DNA of 64,000 nucleotides, taken from contig NC_073305.1 of NCBI RefSeq assembly GCF_027595985.1, forward strand, positions 26,192,028 through 26,256,027, in the 5' to 3' direction. The notes below the pieces were generated by a model. The model searched no databases and had not been told where the DNA came from. It saw nothing but the letters and a program-made list of their open reading frames with translations. The position numbers and the translations under genes are program-made. Numbering within the stretch: the stretch's first letter is position 1; each line of letters opens with the position of its first letter. The stretch is from Sorex araneus. Its lineage: Eukaryota; Chordata; Mammalia; Eulipotyphla; Soricidae. This document shows, piece after piece, positions 56,060 through 64,000 of this stretch.

Positions 56060-56820
56060 GCTTATTTTCTTATTGATTGAGGCACTGTGATCTACAATAC
56101 TATGAATGATGGTTTCCTGCACGCATGATTCCAACACCACACCCATCACCAGTGTACCCACCATTCTCCCTCAAGGATCTGAAGGCCCCTCCCTTTCAAT
56201 TTCCTGCCCCCAAATCAATTGTGTGGATTTGTTTTTCTGTTATGCTGTATTTGGCCCTTTGTTTCTACCATGCAGTATCTCATTAAGTTCCACATGAGAT
56301 ATCATTTTTTCTCTATCCCTTTCTGAGTAACTTCACTCAGCATTTTACCTTCTTGTTCCATCCATGTTGCTGCGAATTTCATAATTTGTTCATTCTCAGA
56401 GCTTCATAGCATTCCATTGTGTATAAACAGCCTAATTTCTTGATCCATTCGTCTAAAATTGGGCATTTGGGTTGTTTCCTTATCTTGGCTATTGTACTAA
56501 CTGCTGTGATGAATAAGGATTACATATATCCTTTCAAATTAATGCTCTTGTGTTTTAGGAATAGATGGCAAGAGTGGTATTTCTGGGTCATATAGTCATT
56601 CTAGTCTTATATTTTAAAGAAATTTCCATATTACTTTCCATAAAGGCTGAACCAGATGATATTCCCAACAAAAGTGGATGAAGCTCACTTCTCACTACAA
56701 TCTCACCAATACTGGCTGTTTCCAAATGTTTTAATATATCACACCATTCTCACTGGTGTGAGATAATATCTCAATGTTCTCTTAATTTGTATTCCACTGA
56801 CTGAACATATTCCTAAACCA
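56060..56820 (-). mobile_element. Old L1 3' end
   Basis: C-rich reversed 3' UTR (CACCCATCACCAGTGTACCC), then the reversed ORF2 end (GCATTCCATTGTGTATAAAC, GGCATTTGGGTTGTTTCC, GGCTGAACCAGATGATATTCC). Broken frames. Confidence 0.82.
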
Positions 56821-56868
56821 TGCAGCCACAAACGGTCACACGACATATCATAAGACACTCCCTAATCA

Positions 56869-57114
56869 CTGTCACTGTCACTCTTATCCCGTTGCTCATC
56901 GATTTGTTCGAGCGGGCACCAGTAATGTCTCTCATTGAGAGACTTATTGTTACTGTTTTTGGCATATCCAGTATGCATGGGTAGCTTGCCAGGCTCTGCC
57001 GAGCGGGCTCGATACTCTTGGTAGCATGCTGGGCTCTCCGAGAGGGCGGAGGAATCGAACTCGGGTAGGCCATGTGAAAGGCGAACGCCCAACTGCTGTG
57101 CTATCGCTCCAGCC
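56869..57114 (-). mobile_element. SINE-B, full length, 13-bp TSD
   Basis: CACTCCCTAATCA is exact at 56856-56868 and 57115-57127. The 246-bp element has a tail complement of (CACTGT)n, the body, B box complement AATCGAACTCGGGT and ATCGCTCCAGC. A good reference copy showing that this SINE moves as a unit and has no poly(A). Confidence 0.94.
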
Positions 57115-57142
57115 CACTCCCTAATCATTTTCCATAATTACC

Positions 57143-58005
57143 GTACCATATTTGATTGGAGGCAAGATGGTGCCAACACTACCCGAATCCCTCACGCAGT
57201 CCCAAACCCAGCTCACCATCTTGCCTTAGACAATGCGTGGCTTAGCATGCCAGGCATGGAACTCTACTCGTGATCCCTGCGGGAACTCTACGCGTGATTC
57301 CTGATGGACATTGCCAGCTGTTTCGCAAGATTCAGACAGAATGGTGTAGGAGGAGCACTGAGAAACCATGGCAGTGACTGCAGTATCAGCACCTGACCCA
57401 TTCAGGCTGAGTTGCAATGCTGTTGATCATAGAGGGGTGGTGGCAGTGTGAGCGGTGGCTTATCCACTATGGGGTGCTGTCAGCCAACCACCAGGTGACC
57501 TGGGACTTGGCTCAGGTGTTCAACCTGGCACAGACCCTCCACAATAGGGTCCTGCTCTCCCAACTGCTCAACAACCTCTGGGCATACTCCATCAACCTCA
57601 AGGAAAACAAGCTGAGGCTGCAAATGTCTCAGGTACTGCCCAGAGATGCAGGCAGGTGCGTGTTTGTCAATGTGCAGATCATTACAACATGCCAGTCGAC
57701 CAAAATCTTATATTCAGTAGACTGGGAACACCTGTAAAGGCGATTACCGGCCACCCCAAAAGCCTCTATACCTCTCAGAGAGACCAGCAAGCTACCAAGA
57801 GTATTCCACCCACACGGCAGAGCCTGGCAAGCTACCTGTGGCATACTTGATATGCCAAAAACAGTAACAACAACAGTCCTCATTCCCTTGATCCTGAAAG
57901 AGCTCCCAATATGCCATCAGGCTACACTAGCAGACGACAGGGACAAAATGAGATGTTACTGGCTCGAGCAAATAGATGAACAATGGGATGACAGTGATAC
58001 AGTGA
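57143..58005 (+). mobile_element. Composite: VAV3-like 5' exon region joined to RTE-type tail
   Basis: From the left: GGAGGCAAGATGGTGCC (YY1-like site); a 24-bp direct duplication (GAACTCTACTCGTGATCCCT and GAACTCTACGCGTGATTCCT); a VAV3 coding-exon-1-like block (57429-57632); about 130 bp of unassigned sequence; then from 57765 the SINE-B body without its tRNA-like head, a family C segment (CTTGATCCTGAAAGAGC) and the RTE tail (TGAGATGTTACTGGCTCGAG, ATACAGTGATA). The pieces may have moved together as one RTE-mobilised RNA, but no TSD was found, so separate events are possible. Confidence 0.55.
57429..57632 (+). pseudogene. VAV3: VAV3 coding exon 1-like pseudogene fragment
   Basis: Sixty-eight codons align without gaps to what I recall of VAV3 residues 1-68, the start of its calponin-homology domain; VAV3 is a Rho/Rac exchange factor. 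Preserved runs include VTWDLAQVF, LAQTL, QLLNNL, SINLKE and QMSQ. The start codon reads ATA. About 47 of 68 residues match, and many changes look like decay at former CpGs (Arg to Gln, His or Trp; Asp to Asn; Pro to Leu). After QMSQ comes GTACTG, a donor-like site where I believe the exon ends, so this copies genomic DNA or unspliced RNA, not spliced mRNA. VAV1 and VAV2 fit less well. Confidence 0.78.
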
Positions 58006-58110
58006 TATATATATATCTATCTATATACATATATGTGTATGTGTGTATATATGTAATATGTATGATATAATATGTATTACACATACATACATATATATGT
58101 ACTTATATAT
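58006..58110 (+). repeat. (TA)n/(TATG)n microsatellite
   Basis: TA-rich repeat with TATG and ACAT units directly after the RTE-type tail. It may have grown from the target site or the tail. Confidence 0.85.
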
Positions 58111-58839
58111 GCATATAATCATAATAAGAAAATCTGTGTTGCTTTTCTCTTTGAATTGAGAAAAAAATAAATTGAAAAACTATGCATACAAACATTAAAA
58201 ATGTTGGAGGATTATAAAGGAGTAAAACACATATGTATTGAAACAAATGTAATACAGGAAACAAATATCATGGGTGGGGGAGTGGAGAAAATAAGCAACA
58301 ATTTTTCTTAAAAGTTCTTTTAATGTTGTTTTAAAAATAAAAGGTGATTATTATTCTCAGCTAACAGCAGTTTTCTGGATACCAGATGCTGTCAGCTTAG
58401 CCTCTGAAATATATCTTCCATCTGTCCACTGTTTTCCTTTCCCGGTGCTGTATAAGCCAGCATTAGAGTGCTCTGTAATGGCCGCCAAATTGTGACTTTC
58501 TGATTCCACTTTTCTTTCCCAAAGGAATACAAAAAATCATTTTCCCATAAGAGCAACTCAAGATTTACTTCCTTTTGATTTTCTTGCCCTTTGGAGAGAA
58601 AGAGGTAGAATGTGTTCAAGAGAGAACGTAGGCAGCAAAGAAACAGAGACAAGCAAGCAAGATAAGTGTTCCAGGGAGAACATGGGCTTGAAGAGGAAGC
58701 CCAGAGTCGCTAAGACTGCTTTGGAATTAAAAGTCAGATTATGACACACTTCAAGGTCCTCAAATAAATTATTGATGAGACTTAAGATATCTGGCTAATA
58801 TTATGGGGTCCATTCTAAATGGGAGAGCAGAAGACCTCC
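58111..58839. other. Unique DNA, no gene seen
   Basis: Nothing recognised. Confidence 0.4.
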
Positions 58840-60425
58840 TTCCTCGGTGGGTCCCAGCAGCCTCCACACCTTACCTGTGCCATAGTAAGAACATATACCA
58901 CAGATCCTGAAGAGATATACTCAACAGATACACTCAACAAATTATATGTTTCTCATGGTCCTCATGGTCATTCTTCTTGTCATTCTGTAAGGTCTGTGAG
59001 GACAGTCGAAAAAGACGTAGAGCAGCCTCCAGCTTAATCCCTCAGCAACTTCCGGGGGATTAACTATAAAGATCCAATCCCAACACAGCACGAACAGTAG
59101 AAAACAATTGAGAAAGACACATAGAAACCCATCAAGCTTAATGAACAAAAACAGTATCACTGGAGACATAAAACCAGTAAATCCCCAGTGTCTTTAGTGA
59201 CACTATGATGAGGATGTTCAATGAGTTCAAAAAATGATAACCCAGTATTCAGAGAAGCACAGGAGAGCAAAACTACAACAGTCAGAAATATTGGAAATGA
59301 AGAATATGGTCAGCAATATTAAAAAGTCCATAGAAGCTCTGAACAGCAGAATAACAGGAACTAAGCAGAAGATTCAGGTGCTCCAAGATCAGAAGGAGGA
59401 GACTGCCAGCAAACAGCAGAGTGGAAATGAAGTGCACAGCAATCCAGAGAATTATGGGATGAGTTCAAGAGAAACAATGTAAGAATCATCAGAGTTTTGA
59501 AGAACAGGAAGGAAAATGTGGTGAAGAAAGAAGTGTTAAAGAAATAATCGATAAGAACTTACTAGAGTTTAGAATTATAGGCAACGAGCTCCAAGAGGTC
59601 TAAAAGGTCCCAGGGAAAATAGGCCCAAATAGGAAAACTCCAGGACACTGTATACTCAAAATGACAAAATCCAAGGACAGCGACACAATACCTGAAGCAA
59701 GATCAAAAAAGGAACTTGCATACAAAGGAATGCATATAAGATGCAAAGCAGATCTATCGAATCTATCAAATCAAATATAGAAGTCAGAAGAAAACGGAAA
59801 GACACAGTACAGAAATTCAATGAAAAAACACCTCACCAAGAATTCTCTATCCAGCTAGATTATCAGTCAGAGTTTCAGCTTAGGGAATTCATAGCCTTGA
59901 AACCAGCTTTCCAAGAAGCATTAAAAGAGCTCCTTTAAAGGACAGGAGAAACTTCCCGTCATATGGCATTGAGTATAGCTCTCAGTAATGGTGCTTATGG
60001 TTGTCCTCTACCACCCTAATAAAAGTTATAAACATATAGCAATTAAGCACCATAAACTAACATTTATTACTTTTGATAATTCTACTTGCCATTCCTTTAA
60101 ACTTTTTGGACCAGATAATGTAAAACAAATTTGTTATATGCCTGCCAAAGGGGCAAAAAGAGCCTAATTTATGACAGGACAATATGATGATTACGGTACT
60201 AGAGGCCAAGTATAAAATAAAATTTCATTAAGTTTTTCAGTTTTGTTGGAAAAACAGTATGAAATAAATTTGTTATGCCTGCCAAGAAGAAGGCTGGGGT
60301 GTAAGCAGAGAACCTGGAAAAACTTTTGGAGGGAAGGGGACATTGATGGTGGGACTGATATAAGAATGCCTGAAACAACCCTATTATTAACAACTTTGTA
60401 AAACACAGTCTCTACTGTGTTTAAA
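58840..60425 (+). mobile_element. HAL1-like element (L1 ORF1 without ORF2)
   Basis: An ORF1-like region at 59234-59938 is followed within about 350 bp by a 3' UTR and terminus (GGACATTGATGGTGGGACTG, CAACTTTGTAAAACACAG, then TTTAAAAAAAC). There is no space for ORF2. That arrangement defines HAL1 (half-L1) elements. The left limit is approximate. Confidence 0.75.
59234..59938 (+). pseudogene. L1 ORF1-like protein remnant of HAL1
   Basis: The first frame, to 59482, has SEILEMKNMVSNIKKSIEAL (coiled-coil, typical of ORF1p). After frame breaks, ILKMTKSKDSDTIPEARSKK and YKGMHIRCKADLS (RNA-recognition/C-terminal domain) appear. The frame 59741-59938 ends in LREFIALKPAFQEALKELL then stop, matching the usual ORF1p C-terminus. 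ORF1p is the RNA-binding chaperone of L1. At least two frameshifts make it non-functional. Confidence 0.82.
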
Positions 60426-60796
60426 AAAACAAAAAGCAAATATTTGTATAGACTAAATATCTCATATGCCCTGGCTTTTGCTCTCCTCTCCAATTTCATC
60501 AACTATTTGGGGTTATTTCTTCCATGATATTTACACATTATGGGCTTTTCTCTGTTCCTGGAACAGTCGAAGATTATATATGCTTTAGGAAATATTACTG
60601 CTGTTTCCTCTACTTGGAATTCTTATACCAATTATTGTTTGAGTGGTTTTTTCTAGCCACAAAATAACAGTTATACCTAGAACACAATAGATGGTCAATT
60701 ATTATTTGCTGAATGAATGGTCAATAGAAACTAGAAATCATATGAGTGATTACAAAGTATCATTCAAAACTAATATTTCTAACATAAGAACATTGG
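60426..60796. other. Unique DNA
   Basis: Nothing recognised. Confidence 0.35.
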
Positions 60797-60980
60797 TGGT
60801 GGGCCAGAGCAATAGTACTGAGTGTCGAGTATTTGCTTTGCATGGGGTTAATCAGATTTCTATTCTGGCATCCCATGTGGCACCTGGACCCCACCAGAAG
60901 TGATCCCTGAGTGCAGAGCCAGAAGTAAGCTCTGAGCACTGCCAGATGTGGCTCCTAAACAAAAATAAGGAAAGAAAAGA
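60797..60980 (+). mobile_element. SINE-A, unit 1 of a tandem duplication
   Basis: GTGGGCCAGAGCAATAGTAC, GAAGTGATCCCTGAGTGCAG, CAGATGTGGCTCCTAAAC, then A-rich. A second copy lacking the first 16 bases of the head begins at 61085. Confidence 0.82.
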
Positions 60981-61612
60981 ACATTGGTGGGGCGTCTTAG
61001 GCACTTTGGTAGTGCCGAGAAGTTTATCTATTTACATCAAGTCATAATGCTTACAACATTATTGTAAACAATTGAACTAAATTATAGTACTGAGTGTAGA
61101 GTGCTTGCCTTGCATGTGGTCAATCAGGGTTCTATTCTGGCATCCTATATAGCACCTAGGCCCCACCAGGAATCCCTGAGTACAGAGCCAGAAGTAAGCC
61201 CTGAGCACTGCCAGCTGTGGCCCCTAAACAAAAAATAAATAAAGAAAAGAACATTGGTTGAGTGTCTTAGGTGCTTTGATAATGCTGAGAAGTTTTATTT
61301 ATTTGGGAGCTATAGCACATGGCTGGAGTGCTAGCATAGCAGGTAGTGCATTTGCCTTGCACTCGGCCAACCTGGGTTCAATTCCTCCATCCCTCTCAGA
61401 GAGCCTGGCAAGCTACCGAGAATATCCCACCCGCAGGGCAGAGCCTGGCAAGTTACCTGTGGTGTATTCCATACGCCAAAAACAGTAACAACAAGTCTCA
61501 CAATGGAGACGTTACCTGTGCCCGCTTGAGCAAATCTATGAACAATGGGACGACAGTGATACATCAAATCACAAATGTCAACATTATTGTAAACAATTGA
61601 ACTAAATTATAG
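60813..61612 (+). repeat. 272-bp tandem duplication with a nested SINE-B
   Basis: TAGTACTGAGTGT occurs at 60813 and 61085 (272 bp apart). The unit is a SINE-A plus its 3' flank (GAACATTGG...CTTAGG...GAGAAGTTT...ACAACATTATTGTAAAC). In unit 2 the flank is split by a SINE-B; the distance between the ACATTATTGTAAAC copies (527 bp) equals 272 plus the roughly 255-bp insertion. Confidence 0.88.
61305..61563 (+). mobile_element. SINE-B nested in the tandem duplication
   Basis: GGCTGGAGTGCTAGCATAG head, B box GGGTTCAATTCC, CCGAGAATATCCCACCCGC, GGCAAGTTACCTGTGG, tail GAGACGTTACCTGTGCCC and CGACAGTGATAC. An extra GGAGCTATAGCAC precedes the head. Younger than the duplication. Confidence 0.9.
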
Positions 61613-62449
61613 TAATTACATTTAAAATGAAAATTAAACAAATCTCTTGGAAGAAATGATCACTTAATATAAACATCTTTTCTGATCTCCTTGGAAGAAA
61701 AACGAGATGATTGCTGAGGAAGATGGCCTTGTTAGCATGTGCTAAACAAGCAGAAACAGCCAGAAACTTATTTTCTTTACAAGTCTGAATGTCTATCCTG
61801 ACGTGTCACAAGTCATAATAATAAATCTTAACAACAAAATTGGAAGGCTATGACTTTATTATAACTTTCATTTCAGAGAAAACACAGATCTATCCCCCAA
61901 CTCTGGGTAAGCACAATGAGCAGTCTAACCAATAATAAAAATGTATATTTAAAAAACATCCTTTACAATAAAAGCTTCATCAGGAGACCTTTTCAGTAAC
62001 ATCTTTGTGGTAACATCTTTCAGTAACATCAACTTTAAAAAGAATTAAAGCAGTTTTCAATCATTCTGTGAATAACATGACATTTGAAGAATAGGAAAAG
62101 AAAGGAAAAAAGGATAAAACTATAAATAGCTTCAGACTTTGGGGACCTAGATAGCAGAGATTGATTTGCCCTCTTGCAACTGCCTGTTGAAATGTAAATT
62201 AAAAATAGGACTTGAAACTAAGAATAGAGGTTCACCATTGTGTAGATGTCAGCATCAAGTTCTACAAATCAAATTTAGATGGAGATGTAGTAATACCACA
62301 CATGAAAAACTATTTCAAAATATCTAGAAATTAATTGAGAATACAGAATCTCACAACCTGGTAATCAAAGAAAAAATTCACTAGATCTTTTAACTTCATA
62401 ATAACTAACACTGAACATTCACTTGGGTTGCTGACAAAAGTGAGTTACA
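61613..62449. other. Unique DNA, no gene seen
   Basis: AACATCTTT-type short repeats near 61995-62030. Nothing else. Confidence 0.4.
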
Positions 62450-62970
62450 AATTGACAAAATACATGCTATTCAATATGGGAGTTCTACTCTTGGTTTTGT
62501 TTGTTTTTTGACAATCACTAGAACTAAAAATATTCATTTAATACCAAACTAATAATCCCCTAATAGCTATATAATAATTCACATTAATTCCTATCAAAAG
62601 AATAGAGCTCCCATAGACATAATGACATAATGACTCCACTTCTAGTAGTCAACTTCCAAACACAAAACATTAATTTGAAAAGATATAAACATACCTATAT
62701 TTATTGTAGTATTTAGTATAATGACCAAGTACAGAAACAATCAAAATGTCCAATGAAAGATGAATTTAAAAGCTGATATATTTATACATTTATATAGAGA
62801 TATATACATATATATGTGTCTGTGTATACATATACACACAATGGAACACATGAAACACCATGCAGCTGCTAGAAAAGATAAAACCATGAAGTTCATTGCA
62901 ATGTGGATGGAACTGGAGGGTATCATGTTTTGTAAAATAAGTCAGAGGAAGAAATACAAATACAAATAAA
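62450..62970 (+). mobile_element. Old L1 ORF2 C-terminal fragment
   Basis: CAATCAAAATGTCCAATG, CACCATGCAGCTGCTAGAAAAG and AACTGGAGGGTATCATG follow the order of the L1 ORF2 end. A TA/TG-rich expansion at 62790-62840 interrupts it. Confidence 0.7.
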
Positions 62971-63136
62971 AAGAGACTTAAAAAAAAAAGCCGGACTATA
63001 CAGCATATAGAACAGTGACAAATCCTGACCTTGGGTTACATAAATCAGATTAGCAAGCAGTTAGGGAAGTGGTAAGAGGCGGTGAACAGGCAGACAAGAG
63101 GTGACAGTCAGGGAGGAACAATGAGCAAGCACTTTT
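62971..63136. other. Unique DNA
   Basis: Nothing recognised. Confidence 0.3.
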
Positions 63137-63321
63137 GTGATGTGGAGAGCCTGGCAATCTACTGAGAGCATCACACCCACACAGCAGAGCCTGGCAAGCT
63201 ACCCATGGCATATTTGATATGCAAAAACAGTAACAATAAGTCTCACAATGAGAGACATTACTGGTGTCCCGCTGGAACAAATCAATGAGCAGTGACAGTG
63301 ACAGTGACAGTGACAGTGATA
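63137..63321 (+). mobile_element. SINE-B, 5' truncated, long repeat tail
   Basis: Starts at GAGAGCCTGGCAATCTACTG and lacks the head. GGCAAGCTACCCATGGCATA, GAGACATTACTGGTGTCCC, then five CAGTGA units ending GATATAAG. The tail repeat is the longest pure one in the window. Confidence 0.9.
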
Positions 63322-64000
63322 TAAGACATTTATGTGGATATTTTCACTAATTTCTTTTGGAAAATCCCAACAATTAGAAAGATTAGAAAATCTGATAGGT
63401 ATATGTGTCTTTTTTAGAAACTTCAAATTATTTTTTTAATTAGTTGTACCATTAAATATTTTCATCAATGTGGTGCGAGAGTTTCAGTTCCTCCATAACT
63501 CTGAGAGTTGATGAGATCTTTCATTTTAATTTTAACCATTCTAATAGGTAAATACTAAAATATTATTTCTTCTCCCCACAATGCCTGTATAGCATATTTT
63601 AATGTACCTTTTTGTGAAGGGTAGATAATTTTTATAAAGTATCTGTTGCAATATTATCTATTTTTTAAATTTTTTAAATATCATAAAGATTACATATAGT
63701 ATGAGAGACAGAAAGCTCAAATGATAGAGTATATGCTAACATGTTTATGGGCCTAAGTTAGATTACGATAACCTCTGGTCTTCTCCTTGAGTCACCAAAT
63801 CATGCTTAAGTACAGTGATGGGCATAAATCTCCAGTGGTGTTCCATGATAAGGAAAAACTGAAGTAGGCAGGTAGATAGGGAAAGGCCCTTGGCAATGAA
63901 AGCTGAGATTTAACAGAGTCTCTGGGAAGGAGACTCTTAAGACTTGCAGATTCAAGAAAACAGAAGACCCAGAGGAAACCATCAGCAGACCCTGAGAATA
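63322..64000. other. Mostly unique DNA to the window end
   Basis: A decayed SINE-A-like stretch at about 63700-63840 (GACAGAAAGCTCAAATGATAG). No gene seen. Confidence 0.4.

Overview
The window is mammalian nuclear DNA with no intact protein-coding gene and no RNA gene that looks functional. It is AT-rich intergenic or intronic sequence packed with retroelements. The commonest repeat is a SINE with a tRNA-like head and a poly(A) end that I recognise from shrews (Soricidae, SOR type), so the source is most likely a shrew such as Sorex. That assignment is from memory of the family and has not been tested by a search. Letter names used here (SINE-A, SINE-B, family C, family E) are my own labels.

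Layout. 1-9 kb: old SINEs, a 0.7-kb polypurine satellite, a solo LTR with 4-bp duplications, and the first copy of family C. 9-14 kb: a second LTR family inserted into a SINE-B, inverted L1 pieces, and a 5'-truncated RTE-type LINE. 14-18 kb: mostly unique DNA. 18-28 kb: a second family C copy, a young L1 inside an inverted-repeat pair, and a U6 snRNA/L1 chimera broken by a 1,042-bp solo LTR. 30-37 kb: L1 3' ends and two family E retroposons, the second with 327-bp GC-rich monomers. 37-54 kb: scattered SINEs, a third copy of the LTR, and a third family C copy nested in an L1. 55-58 kb: a 399-bp tandem repeat related to family C and a composite carrying a decayed copy of what looks like VAV3 coding exon 1. 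58-64 kb: a HAL1-like element, a 272-bp tandem duplication, and old L1 and SINE remnants.

How the parts relate. Two LINE machineries appear to have been active. L1 explains the poly(A) elements: SINE-A, family E, HAL1 and the U6/L1 chimera. An RTE-clade LINE explains a second set that ends in a short (ACAGTG)-type repeat instead of poly(A): SINE-B, family C and the VAV3-like composite. The RTE copy at 12936-13527 ends exactly at its ORF stop codon, and the last part of its coding sequence is the tail found on all these elements. SINE-A and SINE-B share the same tRNA-like head, so one Pol III head has been joined to tails for two different LINEs. Families C and E look like parallel products: each keeps a promoter-like GC-rich 5' region and a LINE 3' end, with the coding part missing. 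Target-site duplications (TSDs) read directly from the sequence support most of the key insertions.
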